Below are positions 20,714 through 32,811 of a stretch of 64,000 bases of DNA, piece by piece. A program made the translations under genes and the position numbers. The notes under the pieces are model-generated. The model was not told the DNA's origin and made no database searches. It was given only the letters and a program-made list of their open reading frames with translations. The DNA is from Avena insularis (taxonomy: Eukaryota; Streptophyta; Magnoliopsida; Poales; Poaceae): NCBI GenBank assembly GCA_023614405.1, contig CM042697.1, positions 305,506,323 to 305,570,322 of the forward strand, in the 5' to 3' direction. Numbering within the stretch: position 1 is the first letter of the stretch; every line of letters starts with the position of its first letter.

Positions 20714-22440
20714 TGTTGGAGGTATGCCCTAGAGGCAATAATAAAAGTGGTTATTATTATATCTTTGTGTTCATGATAAATGTTTACATTCATGCTATAA
20801 TAGTATTAACCGGAAACATTAATACTTGTGTGATTTGTAAACTAAATTAGTGTCCCTGGTAAAGCCTCTTTATAATACTAGCTTGTTGGTTAATAGATGA
20901 TCGTGGTTTCTCGATCATGAACATTGAGTTGTTATTAACAACAAGATCATATCATTAGGAGAATGGTATGATGGACATACTCCTATAGATAAGCGTAGCA
21001 TTAAGATCAAGTCATTTCAATAGTTCATTTGCTATAAGCTTTCTGATACATAGTAACCTAATTCCTTCGACCATGAGATCATGCTAATCACCATCACCGG
21101 AAGGATGCTTTGATGACATCAAACACCACATCGTAACTGGGTGGCTATAAAGGTGCCATTGAGTGTTCGGAAAGTATGTGTTGAGGCACATGGATCAAGA
21201 GTGGGATTTGTCCATCCATATGACAAATAGATATACTCTGGGCCCTCTCGGTGGAATGTCATCCAATTGGCTTGCAAGCATGTGACTGGCTCACAAGGGA
21301 TCACATATCACGAGAACGAGAAAAGAGAACCTATCGGTAACGAGGTTGAACTAGGTATGCAGAGGTACCGACGATCAAACCTCGGATAGGTAAACTATCA
21401 CGAGACAAAGGGAAATTGGTATCATATGTAAGTGGTTCATTCGATCGCAAAGTAATCTTAGAAATATGTGGGAGCCATATGAATTTCCAGATTCCTCTAT
21501 TGGTTATTGATCGGAGAAGTGTCTCAGTCATGTCCGCATAATTCACGAACCGTAGGGAGACACACTTAGGGATTCGATGTTGTTTAGTAGAAATGGAATG
21601 TTAGTAGGGATACCGAATGTTGTTCGGAGTCTCGGATGGGATCCGGGATATCACGAGGAGATCCGGAATGGTCCGGAGAATAAGATTCATATAAGGAAAG
21701 TCCAATTCCGGAGTTCGGGAATGATTTCAATGTTTTCATTGGAGAGGTTCTAGAAGGTTCTAGAAGGTTCACCGGCCTGGAAGGGAATGATCCATGAATA
21801 TGTCATGGGTAAGTGGAATGATTGGATCATATCCTAGGTCACTTGGTTTGGGCATTTGTAAGAGAGAATTAAAGCTCTAAATTGAAAGTCAAACGGGAGG
21901 TTTGAAAAGTCAAACTAGAACAATGGTTTCCTAGTGGAAGAAGGAAAGAGTCCTTCCTTCAATCCAACTTGGGTTTGGGTTTGGATTCAAACTCTCCCCT
22001 CCCAAGGCTGCCCCCCTCTCATAAATAGAGGGGGTGGGCTGCCCCAAACACCACAAGAGCCAGCCCTCTCCACCCGTGCGTCGCCGCCGCCTCGTCGCTA
22101 TCGCCCTAGCCACCATCGACACCTCCTCCTCCTCCCAGCCTTCTAAACCTAGATCGCCGGGAAACCCTAGATCCACCGTAACTCGCACGAGCTTAGGCGA
22201 ACCCCTGCGGGATCTTTCCTCTACTTCCGACACCATGCTGTCGTGCTGCCGGAATCGCGAGGGGAGAACTACAACCTCCATTGCCTGCTGGAACAAGGGA
22301 GAGGAAGATATTCATCGAGTACCGAACGTGTGATCGACTGCGGAAGCGCTGCCGGAACGCAGCACCGGAAGGACAAGCCAAGATCTATCTACGTTGATAC
22401 TAGGACCACAATTTTGTTTTCCATGCTACGAACCCCTACA
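20714..22440 (+). repeat. 5' LTR of the copia element
   Basis: 1727 bp from TGTTGGAGG to CCCCTACA. TATA box CATAAATAG at 22020-22028. Compared with the 3' LTR, the stretch 22371-22411 (about 41 bp) replaces about 164 bp (38383-38546), so this copy carries a deletion with filler sequence. Otherwise the LTRs look closely similar over the parts I compared. Short open frames inside, such as the one ending near 22332, are chance. Confidence 0.9.
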
Positions 22441-22441
22441 G

Positions 22442-22454
22442 TGGTATCAGAGCC
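22442..22454 (+). promoter_or_regulatory. Primer binding site of the copia element
   Basis: TGGTATCAGAGCC, two bases after the LTR end, matches the complement of the 3' end of initiator tRNA-Met, the usual primer of BARE/Angela elements. Confidence 0.88.
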
Positions 22455-23615
22455 GTATCTATATGTAGATCCGTTGCACGAGTAGAACACAATGGTCATT
22501 GTGGGCATTGATGCTTTTGTTGTCGATTGCATCTTGCAGGATGGTGGGATGAAGATGCCCGAGCTAGCCTTACATGACATCGTTCATGAGACTTGCTCCG
22601 CGCTTGACATGCAACTTGTATTGCATAAGTGGCTTTGCGGGTGCCTATTTCTCCCAACATAGTTAAGATTCAATTTCCAAGGGTGATTGACAATACTAGT
22701 ATCAACATTGTGGTTCTTGTTCGTAAGTTACAACGACACTTATTGAAAGCCCCAAACCACGTAAAACATGCAAAGAAAATTAGAGGCGTCTAACTTTGTT
22801 TTGCAGGGGTGTGCTGTGATGTGATATGGCCATGATTGTGATTATATGATGTATGCAATGTTCCTTATTGTAAGTCGGCAACCGGCAGGAGCCATATGGT
22901 TGTCTTTTAATTCCGTTAAGACCTGCGTGTTTATTATTCAAAGTAGTTTTAATAGTTGATGTTGGTGGACGACAACCATGAAGCAGCGCCATTGACCTTG
23001 ACGCCATGCCGGTGATGATGGAGATCATGTCCGTGCTTAAAGATGGAGATCGGAAGCACAAGAAGAAAGGCCATATCATATCACATATTATGAATTGCAT
23101 GTGATGTTAATCCTTTTATGCATCTTGTATTGCTTAGTTCACGACTATAGCATTATAAGATGATCCCTCAAGCACAAAAATATCAAGTTATAAAGTGTTC
23201 ATCCTTAGTAAGCACCGTTGCTAAACCTCGTTGTTTCGAAGCACCACGTGATGATCGGGTGTGTTAGATTCTATGAGTGTATACAACGTGAGCAAGCCAG
23301 ATTTGCTCACGCGGAAGCTAAGGTTTGATCTTGACGAGCCTAGCATGTACAGACATGGTCTCGGAACACGGATCACCGAAAGGTAAAGCATGAGTCATAT
23401 AGTAGATATGATGAACATGTTGATTGTTCGCCGTTGAAGCTACATCAACTCTCGTGATGATCAGTTTTAATGTGGTGGATTTGGTTCGTGTGATCACTAA
23501 AACAATGTGAGGGATATTTTTTTGAGTGGGAGTTCACCTAGATTAATTTAAATATTAATTAGAACTCAATCTGTCATAAACTTAGTCTAAACTATTGCAA
23601 ATATGTTGTAGATCA
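22455..23615 (+). other. Untranslated leader of the copia element
   Basis: About 1.2 kb between primer site and gag start. In this family the leader carries dimerisation and packaging signals, but I cannot point to them. No gene is seen. Confidence 0.6.
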
Positions 23616-24395
23616 ATGGCAGCCCCTACCATCAATTTTAATGCGTTCCTAGAGAAAGAAAAGTTGAAAAACAATGGAAGCAAATTCACGGATTGGTTCC
23701 GCAATTTGAGGATTGTCCTCAATGCTGGTAAATTGACCTATGTGCTGGATGCACCGCAGGGTGACCCACCTGCAACTGATGCTACCAATGAGGTAAAGAA
23801 TGTTTTCCTCGCTCGGAAGAATCAGTACTCCACAGTTCAGTGTGCTATCTTGTATGGTTTGGAATCGGAGCTTCAGAAAAGGTTTGAGAACCATGACCCA
23901 CATGATATTGTCCGTGAACTCAAAATGATATTTGAGGCTCATGCGGCAGTTGAGAGTTATGAGGCTTCTGAAAGGTTCTTTAACTGCAAGATGGAAGAGG
24001 GTAGCTCCGTCAGTGAGCACGTGCTTAAGATGTCTGGGTATGCAAGCAAGCTTCAAAGCTTGGGTATAGTGATTCCTAATGCTTTGGGGATTCACCGTGT
24101 CCTCCAATCACTACCACCAAGTTACAAGAACTTTGTGATGAACTACAATATGCAAAACATGGACAAGTCGTTACCTGAACTCTTCTCCATGTTAAAGTCT
24201 ACGGAAGTGGAGATCAAGAAAGAGCACCAAGTGTTGTCGGTCAACAAGACCACCAAATTCAAGAAGCAAGGCAAGTCTAAGAAAAAGGGAAACTTCAAGA
24301 AGGGCGGTAAGAAAGTTACCGCGCCAACCAAGAATACCAAGGTTGGGCCTAAGCCTAATACTGAGTGCTTTTACTGCAAGGGAGAAGGTCACTAG
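23616..24395 (+). pseudogene. gag: gag of the copia element, stop inside the zinc knuckle
   Basis: Start at the ATG 23616 (MAAPTINFNAFLEKEKLKN), preferred over an in-frame ATG seven codons upstream because it matches the family N-terminus. Capsid core: GSKFTDWFRNLRIVLNAGKL, YGLESELQKRFENH, SVSEHVLKMSGYASKLQSLG and RVLQSLPPSYKNFVMNYNMQ. A Lys-rich stretch leads to the zinc knuckle CFYCKGEGH, where TAG (24393-24395) replaces the expected TGG; codons after it (KRNCPKY) would complete the CCHC motif. Gag would form the particle and bind RNA; this copy is cut short. Confidence 0.9.
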
Positions 24396-25517
24396 AAGCG
24401 GAATTGCCCTAAGTACTTGGCGGATTTGAAGAACGGCAACATCAAGAAGAAAGGCATATCCGATATACATGTTATTGATGTGTATCTCACTAGTACTCGT
24501 AGTAGTGCCTGGGTATTTGATACTGGTTCGGTTGCTCACATTTGTAACTCGAAACAGGTGTTGCAGAATAGACGGAAACTAGCGAAGAACGAGGTGACGA
24601 TGCGCGTTGGAAATGGATCAAAGGTTGATGTGATCGCGGTCAGCACGCTACCTCTTCATCTACCATCGGGATTAGTTTTATACTTAAATAATTGTTATTT
24701 GGTGCCTGCGATGAGCATGAACATTATATCCGAATCATGTTTATTGCGAGACGGTTACTTGTTTAAGTCCGAGAATAATGGTTGTTCGATTTATATGTGT
24801 AATATGTTTTATGCACATGCACCTTTGATAGATGGTATATTCTTATTGAATCTCGATTGTAGAAATACACACATTAATAACATTGAAGATAAATGTTTGA
24901 AATTGAGCGATTACTCGACCTATATGTGGCACTGTCGTCTTGGTCATATTGGAGTGAAGCGTATGAAGAAACTCCATTCCGATGGACTTCTTGAATCACT
25001 TGATTTCGAATCACTTGAAAGATGCGAAGCATGTCTGATGGGTAAAATGACTAAGAGTCCCATTTCTGGTGTGATGGAGCGAGCTACGGACTTATTGGAA
25101 ATCATACATACCGATGTGTGTGGCCCAATGAGTATAGCATCGCGTGGTGGTTATCGTTATGTTCTTACCTCCATGGATGATTTGAGTAGATATGGGTATA
25201 TCTATTTCATGAAACATAAGTCCGAGACTTTCGAGAAGTTTAAGGAATTTCAAAGTGAGGTAGAGAATCAACATAACAAGAAGATTAAATTTCTACAATT
25301 TGATCGTGGAGGTGAATATCTAAGTTACGAGTTTGGCGAGCATTTGAAGAAATGCGGAATACTTTCACAATTGACACCACCGGGAACACCAAAACGTAAT
25401 GGTGTGTCCGAACATCGTAATCGAACTCTCTTAGATATGGTTCATTCTATGATGTCACTTACAGATCTACCGCTACCATTTTGGGGTTATGCATTAGAAA
25501 CAGCCGCATTCACTTAA
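24396..25517 (+). pseudogene. Protease and integrase of the copia element
   Basis: Protease: AWVFDTGSVAHICNS, with the Asp-Thr-Gly triad at 24519-24527, then GNGSKVDVIAVSTLPL. GAG-pre-integrase zinc domain: MWHCRLGHIGVKRMKKLHSD, then CEACLMGK. Integrase core: IIHTDVCGPMS (first Asp), FLQFDRGGEYLS (second Asp) and NGVSEHRNRTLLDMVHSMM (Glu). The frame stops at TAA 25515-25517, and matching sequence goes on beyond it. The DDE residues are all present, but gag-pol cannot be read through because of this stop and the one at 24393. Confidence 0.9.
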
Positions 25518-27028
25518 AATAGGGCACCATCTAAATCCGTTGAAACGACACTGTATGAATTATGGTTTGGGAAGAAACCTAAATTGTCGTTCCTTAAAGT
25601 TTGGGGTTGCGAAGCTTATGTAAAGAAGTTACAGCCCGACAAGCTTGAACCCAAAGAGGAAAAATGCGTCTTCATAGGATACCCGAAGGAAACTATTGTG
25701 TATACCTTCTATCATAGATCCGAGGGCAAAATCTTTGTTGCCAAGAATGGATCCTTTCTAGAGAAGGGGTTTCACTCAAAAGCAGTGACTGGAAGGAAAG
25801 TAGAACTCGACGAGGTTATTGAACCTTCTCTCGAACTTGAGAGTAGCGTAGCATCGGAAGTAGTTCCTGTGGCGCCTACACCAATAAGAAAGGAAGCTAA
25901 TGATTTTGATCATGAAACTTCGGTTGAAGTTACTACGGAACCTCGCAGGTTAACGAGAACTCGTACCTTGCAGGTTAACGGAACCTCGCAAGAAGCCATG
26001 AAATCCGAGATTGGATCCATGTACGAAAACCAAGTATGGACTTTGGTGTACTTACCGGATGGCCGGAAGGCTGTCGAGAACAAATGGATTTTCAAGAACA
26101 AAACAGATGTTGATGGTAATGTTACTGTCTATAAAGCTCGAATTGTCACAAAAGGGTTTCGACAAATTCAAGGAGTTGACTACGATGAGACTTTCTCGCC
26201 GGTAGCGAAGCTAAAGTCTATGAGGATTTTGTTAGCAATCGCTGCATATTATGATAGAAAGAAAGGGTTCTTGCCCATGTTACCCAATACGACCTTGAGT
26301 AAAACTCAAAGTCCTACAACGGCAGCAGATAGAGAAAGGATGAGTAAGACTCCCTATGCCTCAGCCATAGGATCTCTTATGTATGCCATGCTATTTACTA
26401 GACCCGACATTGCATATGTTGTTAGTTTGACTAGCAGATATCAAAGTGATCCAGGAGTGGATCATTGGACAGCGGTCAAAACATCCTTAAGTACTTGAGA
26501 AGAACTAAGGATATGGTTCTTTCTTATGGAGGTGATGAACATCTCGTTGTTAATGGTTACACCGATGCTAGTTGGAACACCGATACGGATGATTCTAAAT
26601 CTCAATCTGGATACGTATTTACTTTGAATGGTGCAACAGTTAGCTGGAGGAGTGCAAAGCAAAGCGTTGTAGCGAGATCTTCAACTAAATCGGAATACAT
26701 AGCTTCTTCGGAGGCTTCACAAGAGGCGATATGGATGAAGGAGTTCATTACAGAGCTCGGTGAGGTTCCAAGTGCGCTGGACCCAATGTCTATCTACTGT
26801 GGTAACATGGGCGCCATTGCCAATGCGCAAGAACCAAGGTCACACAAGAAGCTGAAGCACATCAAGCTATGTTTCCACGCTATTTGAGAGAATGTCCAAG
26901 ATGGTGACATAAAGATTTGCAAAGTACACACATATCTGAATGTGGCGGATCCGTTGACTAAACCTCTCCTAAGGGCAAAACATGACCAGCACCAAACCGC
27001 CATGGGTGTTCGGTATATTACCATGTAA
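25518..27028 (+). pseudogene. Integrase tail, RT remnant and RNase H of the copia element; RT core deleted
   Basis: Starts with the end of the integrase region (FLKVWGCEAYVKKLQPDKLE, EKCVFIGYPKET), then RT block 1 (MYENQVWTLVYLPDGRKAVE, FRQIQGVDYDETFSPVAKLK). After RILLAIAAYYD it jumps straight to KKGFLPMLPNTTLSKTQSPT, which in the family lies well downstream: roughly 130-150 codons, including the YVDD catalytic box, are missing at about 26255. A shorter shortening is seen near 25950. A one-base frameshift near 26480 leads into RNase H (VNGYTDASWNTDTDDSKSQS, SSTKSEYIASSEA, LNVADPLTKPL), with a TGA at 26885-26887. Not functional. Confidence 0.88.
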
Positions 27029-27050
27029 TCCAGATTAGTTGACTCTAGTG

Positions 27051-27062
27051 CAAGTGGGAGAC
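27051..27062 (+). promoter_or_regulatory. Polypurine tract of the copia element
   Basis: CAAGTGGGAGAC directly precedes TGTTGG of the 3' LTR, the usual position and sequence type for this family. Confidence 0.85.
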
Positions 27063-27072
27063 TGTTGGAGAT
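27063..27072 (+). repeat. First 10 bp of the copia 3' LTR, split off by the gag-only element
   Basis: TGTTGGAGAT; its last five bases GAGAT are the target site of the nested element. The LTR resumes at 36718. Confidence 0.9.
27068..27072. repeat. Target site duplication GAGAT of the gag-only element
   Basis: GAGAT occurs at 27068-27072 and again at 36713-36717, directly next to the two LTR ends. Confidence 0.93.
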
Positions 27073-30000
27073 TGTAAGGTTCCCAACCTTTAATAAGGTA
27101 GAGATCCCTGTGTTTACAATGCTAGTCCCTGGATCAATAGCTAGAATCCACAGTTAAGATGTAATATCAAGAAACAAAGGTCATAATACAACTTTATAAC
27201 CAGGAATAAAATAATTCATTACATCTTACATAGCTCATTTGGCTATCTCATTACAATGCAGCAGAATAACTATATAGCATGGAGTCCTTCATCTTCAAAG
27301 TGCCACAGGCAATCATGTTGGTTGTAGACTTGTAATCCTATTCAACAAACTTCACTAACATCAAACAAACCTGCAACATAATAAGTTGCAGCCACAAGGG
27401 TCAATACATTTGAATTGTATTGGCAAGTTTCACTACTATGTAGAAATATGTGGATCCTATCATTACATGCATATTTGGCTAAGTAGGGTTTAGGCTCATT
27501 TGCAGAAAGCAATATAGTTTTATCCTATCTTTTCAAAATAGTTTTGATCTTTTGTCAAATCTTTCTGAACTTCTTGGAAAACTCCAAGTGCTTCAAATCC
27601 CTTGTTGTCACCATCAAGTTTTAACTTTGAGAAATTGGAATGTCGAGATCTTCCATAGCTTCAGGCCTTACTTTCTCAGTATTGTCCATAACCGGGGACA
27701 CGGCTAAGTACTTAGAATTTTGATCTTCTGCAGAAGTTGTACACTTTACCCACATGACATAATCTTATCTTGATGCCACCAGTGTCCGCTGGATAAGTAC
27801 TCACCAAGATGGAGTACTGGCAGATTGAGAATGTGACAAAGTATTTCCATAGAAGTCCTCCCAGTACACAATGCTAGCTTGTCATCCAGGCACCAATGTA
27901 GGGTTTCAAGTTCCCTTACACAATTCTAGTTAACCTGATGATGCCAATGCATGGGTCTTCCACTATGTCGTTGACTAAGCTAGAGCCCATTTAGCATGTG
28001 GCTGTACACGGAAGCCATTGTACGAGAAACATGTTCAATCTCTAAGTCCCTGGGTGGTGTGCTTCTGGTGCACATACAAAAAGAGATAGCCATATAAACA
28101 TGGTTTCTTTTGTTGCCACCTTGTCCAAAATTTGAGTATCCTTGTCCACCCAGGTGGTTCATTGAATACTTGTTTTATTATATAAAACATATATCTTTTC
28201 AATACTTCATATAGTCATATCATGTATCCCATCCCAATATATAGCAGGGCTAAGCATACTACAACTACAATGTTTCCACTAACGAATATATAAGGGTATC
28301 CTATTAGGATTTAGCATAGCATAAAATATAGTAAACCTTTCCATGCATGTTACAAAATCCACTAAGTGTAATGAAAATAGTAGGACTTGGATGGTAGTGT
28401 CACTTGCCTTTTTAGTAGAGAATGATGGTTCACTTCTTGATCTTGCAAATATCACACTCTTCTAATTCCACTACAATTCAATCAAGCAAACACAAATTCA
28501 ACTAGCATTCCAACCAATTTACCACACATAAAATAATAGAAACAAGGTCATGCATGCAAGCATGCAAAAGATAGTTTTACTTGTAGAAGTGGTTTCTACT
28601 AGGCTCTAAACATTATAAAGTTCAAAATGGCCTTTTACTAAAGTGGTAAAACCATTTGCAAAAGGTTTTATCTATAAACCATTTTTAAATCAAATCAATA
28701 TTTTATGTGGTTGAAAATGTTTTTAGGAAAGCAATATTCTTTAAAGAGTTCACCAAATATATTTTAATTCTCAAAACTTGGTGTTTATGGTCAGAAGGTT
28801 TGAATCAAATCATTTCCCAAAGGTTTCTCTCAAAAATCATTTCTATATCATAATCAATATTTTTATTTGACTAGAAATGAGCTAATTCAAATATTTATTC
28901 CTAAACTTCACAAAATACATTTTTAAATCCATAAGTTGGTTCCTAGGGTCCGTAGGTTCACAACAAACCATTTTGCAAAGATTTCACATTAAAATTATAT
29001 CTAGAATAATTTTTATATTCAAAATAAGCCTACACAAGTTTCTGCAAATTCAACCAATTTTACAGAAGCAAAACATTAAACAAAGTGCATGGTTGAAAAG
29101 TACTTGTTCTTATGAATCCATTGATATAAAATTTGCAAATTTTGGACGTGTGGGTCAAAAGTTATGCAATTTACAAATTTAATCAATCTATAGAAATGTT
29201 TCTGTCTATTTAAACAAACTAGTGCCACGCGTCATGATTCTACTGGCCGGTACCGCTTCGTGCGGATCAAGGTCTCTAGACCGTAGGATTTAACTAAGAT
29301 CGAGCGGCGCAGATCGAGTGATACCCCTTCGATTACGTTCTATCGCATCCGCTGGATGATAATCTAACGGCTACGGCGCTATGTCCAGGAACTGGCGGCG
29401 CTACGGGGCGGCAACTGGCGGCGCGCGGTCAGACGGTGGCGTTGTGGCGATTGCAGGAAGCAAGGGAAGAAGGGAAACAGATCACTGTGCTTGCAGGGTC
29501 CTGGTGAAGCTTGCGGTGGCGTTGGCTTGGCGAGGGGCGCACAGGAATGGCGGTGATTTCTCGTCGGAGACGGCACCGGCGTCGGGTGCCTCTAGATGTC
29601 GTCGGGGGTGAGGTTGCAGGTCACGCCGAGGAAAAACAAAGACATGGTCAGTCGCGGGCAAGTGTGGCATTCACGTGAGCATGATTGAGAGGGCTCGGGG
29701 CGGTCTAGCTTACCAGGGAGACTTCGCCGGAGCGATGGCAGACGGCGGCGCACGCTCAGGTGTCGACGAAGCCGAGGCTACGGGGCAAGCGCGGGCGAGT
29801 GGAGCACACGGGCAGATGCTCACAGGTCTGAGGAGCAAGCTTGCGTGCTCTAGGAGGCGAGGCGTGGCCATGGTTCGCCAGAATTTCTCTGGGATGTCGT
29901 CAGAGACAGTGGTGGTTGAGCTCAAAATCGGAGCAGCCTAGGTGCAGAGGGGAGGCGCTGTTTGGGGAGAAAGAGAGAAGAGGCGTGGGCGGTTATGTAT

Positions 30001-31028
30001 GCGTGATCACTGGCAAGAATTACTCACGCAATAACTCGAATTTACGCCGCGGATTCAAAGCAGCAACAGCGAGGTGACGAGGTCGTGGTGGAGACGATGA
30101 TTGCGTGGCAGTGGGGTCCGTCTGGCAGTGAGGGAGAGAGAGAGAGGGAGATGGGGCCACTCGTCAGCGTCTGTGTGGGTGAGTCTGCGCGTGAGAAAAC
30201 GTTTCGCTGTGGGGGAAAAGGTTGGGCTGCGACTGGGCCTTGCTGGGCTTGTTTGCTGGGCTGGGTTTGATTCACTTTCTTTTATACAGGAAGCTTTTTA
30301 TTTTTCCATTTGGAATTTCTGTTTTAATTTTATTCAAACAATTCAAACACCCAAATGAATTCAAACATTTGCCAAACTTTGTGTAGATTTTAATTCTGTT
30401 TAACAACACAAATCAAAGTCCAAAACAAAATAATTTTTATTCTTTTTAGAATCTATTAATAATTAAATAAATAGACTTTAGTCTTTATTTTCAAATAGGG
30501 TTTAGTTTATTTTAAATCTCTCTTTGAAATCTAAAACAATACCAAAATCAAATCAGTAGGTTTTATTTGAAAATAAAACACTTGGAAAACTTATTTAAAA
30601 TAAAATAACAAGTTTTAGTGTTTATTTATAATGGAAAAGCCTTTACTTTAATAAAATTGGATATTAATAAATCCTCATTATTTTATTTAAATAAACCTTT
30701 ACTCTTTTTATCAAATAGAAATATTTTATTTCAAAAGCTTGGCCAAGATTTAATTTGGCTCTATAAAATAATCCTTATTTATAATTCTACCTTTGCTTTT
30801 GAAAATCAAATCTTTTTATTGCAAGATCCAAAAATAGTAATTCCAACTATTTTAACTTTATTGTTTATTTATCTTTTTAAATCCCTTTAGGATTTTATTT
30901 GATCAAAATAGGTTTTGATATTTCCAATTGGAATCAAAAAGTTTATTCTCACCCTAAATTTCAACAAAATTTTATTTTGTTTATTTATTTTTCACATTTC
31001 AAAATTTGGAAAATTTTCGGATGTGACA
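27073..31028 (-). repeat. 3' LTR of the gag-only element (left copy)
   Basis: 3956 bp. AT-rich flanks surround a GC-rich core (about 29220-30270) with short open frames on both strands that I regard as chance. It has about 50 bp (near 29612-29661) that the other LTR lacks. It contains the block CCATAACCGGGGACACGGC (from 27686), also present in the solo LTR at 48309-51465. Confidence 0.9.
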
Positions 31029-31218
31029 GGCTACCACCCTTAAAATAAATCTCGTCCCGAGATTTGGGAAGGCTAGGGTTACAAGTTGGCTTCAAGGCAA
31101 CTAGGGTACTACCACCCTTAAAATAAAGTCTCATAGGGTTACATTGATGGTTCACTTAACTATGAGTTCAACACTTGATATCCAGACAAGGAATCCTTAT
31201 TTGACTCTTCTGAGTTTA
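31029..31218 (-). promoter_or_regulatory. Polypurine tract region of the gag-only element
   Basis: On the minus strand TTTTAAGGGTGGTAGCC immediately precedes the LTR start TGTCACATCC. A second copy of the same purine motif (plus-strand CTACCACCCTTAAAATAAA) lies about 80 bp further in, at 31107-31125, so the tract is duplicated. Confidence 0.75.
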
Positions 31219-32286
31219 CTAGTTTCTGACATCCACTTCTTCTATCTCTTCAAAGTTTCCATCCATGTCAATGTGGTTCACATGTCCTTTCTGGGTCACA
31301 CTGGAATCATTTCCATTGGCTCTTCTAGCATCTTTCTTCTTTTTCTTCTCTGGACAGTCTGATGCATAGTGTCCAAGTTCCTTGCAATTATAGCACTGCA
31401 ACTCGCTAATATCTTTCTTCCTGAAAGTGTCATGTTGGTTCTGACCAAGGTCATCTCCATTGTCAGTGTCATTTCCATTATTATCACCTCCATTGCTATT
31501 GTGGTGATACTAATGTGGTTCAGAATCTTCATTGCTATTTTTGAATGAATGCTTCTTTTTTGATGATCCTGAGTGATTATTGAGTTTATGTTTCCTCTTT
31601 CTGTTCTCAACTTGATTCATCTTGTTTTCCAAAATGGTTGCTTTGTCACAGAGTGATTGATAAGTTGGAACATAGGCAACATCTAGCTGCAGGTTCAACT
31701 CATCATTAAGTCCTTCAAGAAATTTCTCCTTTCTCTTAGCATCTGTATCAACTTCTTTCGGTGCATAGCGTGCCAGATTGTTGAATTCTTCAATATACTC
31801 AGCCACACTGAGGTGACGCTGTTTCAGATTGTGAAACTCCTTTTTCTTCAAGTACATCACTCCATGTGAGATGTGAGTTGTACGAAAACCATCTTCAAAA
31901 ATAGCCCAAGTCACATCCTCAAGGGGAGTGGTGATCTGAAAGTTGTCCCACCATGTTGTTGTTGGTCCTTCAAGTAGAAATGTTGCAAACCTAACCTTTT
32001 CTTCATCGGTGCAGCCAACAGTCACTAAGTCCTTATTCACTGAACGTAACCAGTCATTGGCTTCCATTGGATCAGTTTTTCCAGAGAATCTTGCAGGCCT
32101 AAGTTTCAGAAACTTGGTGAGCATGTCAAGTGCTGGAGGATTATTCTGATTGTTGTTGTTATTGTTGTTCTGATTCTGTATGAACGTGGTCATCTCCTGC
32201 ATCAACTGTGTCTAAGCTGCCAACATCTGCTGCATCTCAGGGGGGATGTTGTTGTTTTGGTTGGGGTTGGCACGACGGGGAGGCAT
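31219..32286 (-). pseudogene. gag: gag of the gag-only element, with two stops
   Basis: Start at the ATG 32286 (MPPRRANPNQNNNIPPEMQQ). An Asn-rich stretch is followed by the capsid core: FLKLRPARFSGKTDPMEAND, WLRSVNKDLVTVGCTDEEKV, RFATFLLEGPTTTWWDNFQ, then LSVAEYIEEFNNLARYAPKE. Near the end a CCHC zinc knuckle reads CYNCKELGHYASDC, followed by a Lys-rich tail ending DVRN. A TAG at 32214-32212 and another near 31512 break the frame; both fit single substitutions. The protein resembles Del/Tekay Gag and would form particles. No protease, RT or integrase sequence is present, so pol would have to come from another element. Confidence 0.88.
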
Positions 32287-32811
32287 TTGTTGGTTTGATA
32301 GGGATGAGTAATAATGGATAGGTTTTAAGAAGTCCTAACACACAACTCAAAACAACCAAGTTCAATCAAACAATCAAGCAATCATCAAGCAACCATTCAC
32401 TCAACAACTTATGAGCTTAACTCATGAGTTGAAGGAAACAACAAGTTTTCTTGAAATAATTAACTTAGTATAGTCATACCTCATAGGTCAATATGATCCA
32501 TACTCTAACTTGATATCAATGTTTTTGGTAGGCAATCTAATGTCTCTTGGTTTTTCACTTGTAGTCCTTAGTGATGTCTAAGTTGAAGTCCTTGGTGAAA
32601 CTAAAGTTGAAGTCATTGGTCATGGTGAAGGCTTTGTCCATCAAGTTGCAAAGTAAGAGATGTAGAATCAAAACCAAAATGGTTGAGGAAAGAGTTTACA
32701 ACATTATTTGTAAATAAATTTTCTGAACAAATACAACTCCTATTTTTCTAAGGGGTTTTGTCCAATCCTAGGTTTACAATCCTACAGGCAACACAGTGCT
32801 CTGATACCATC
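32287..32811 (-). promoter_or_regulatory. Leader and primer binding site of the gag-only element
   Basis: The minus strand reads TGGTATCAGAGC at 32809-32798, two bases from the LTR end, the complement of initiator tRNA-Met. The 480 bp or so between it and the gag ATG are an AT-rich leader with no gene. Confidence 0.8.

Noticed and set aside
19306..20850. One long open frame of 514 codons read as a single gene
   Set aside because: Its first codons lie in the solo LTR and its last codons in the copia 5' LTR; only 19418-20713 is element C protein.
22442..22454. tRNA-Met-like sequence, also at 32798-32809 on the minus strand
   Set aside because: Only the short complement of the tRNA 3' end is present next to LTRs; these are primer binding sites, not tRNA genes.
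27980..28162. Short open frame repeated at 33663-33899
   Set aside because: It lies in both LTRs of the gag-only element and is not conserved as a gene elsewhere in the window.
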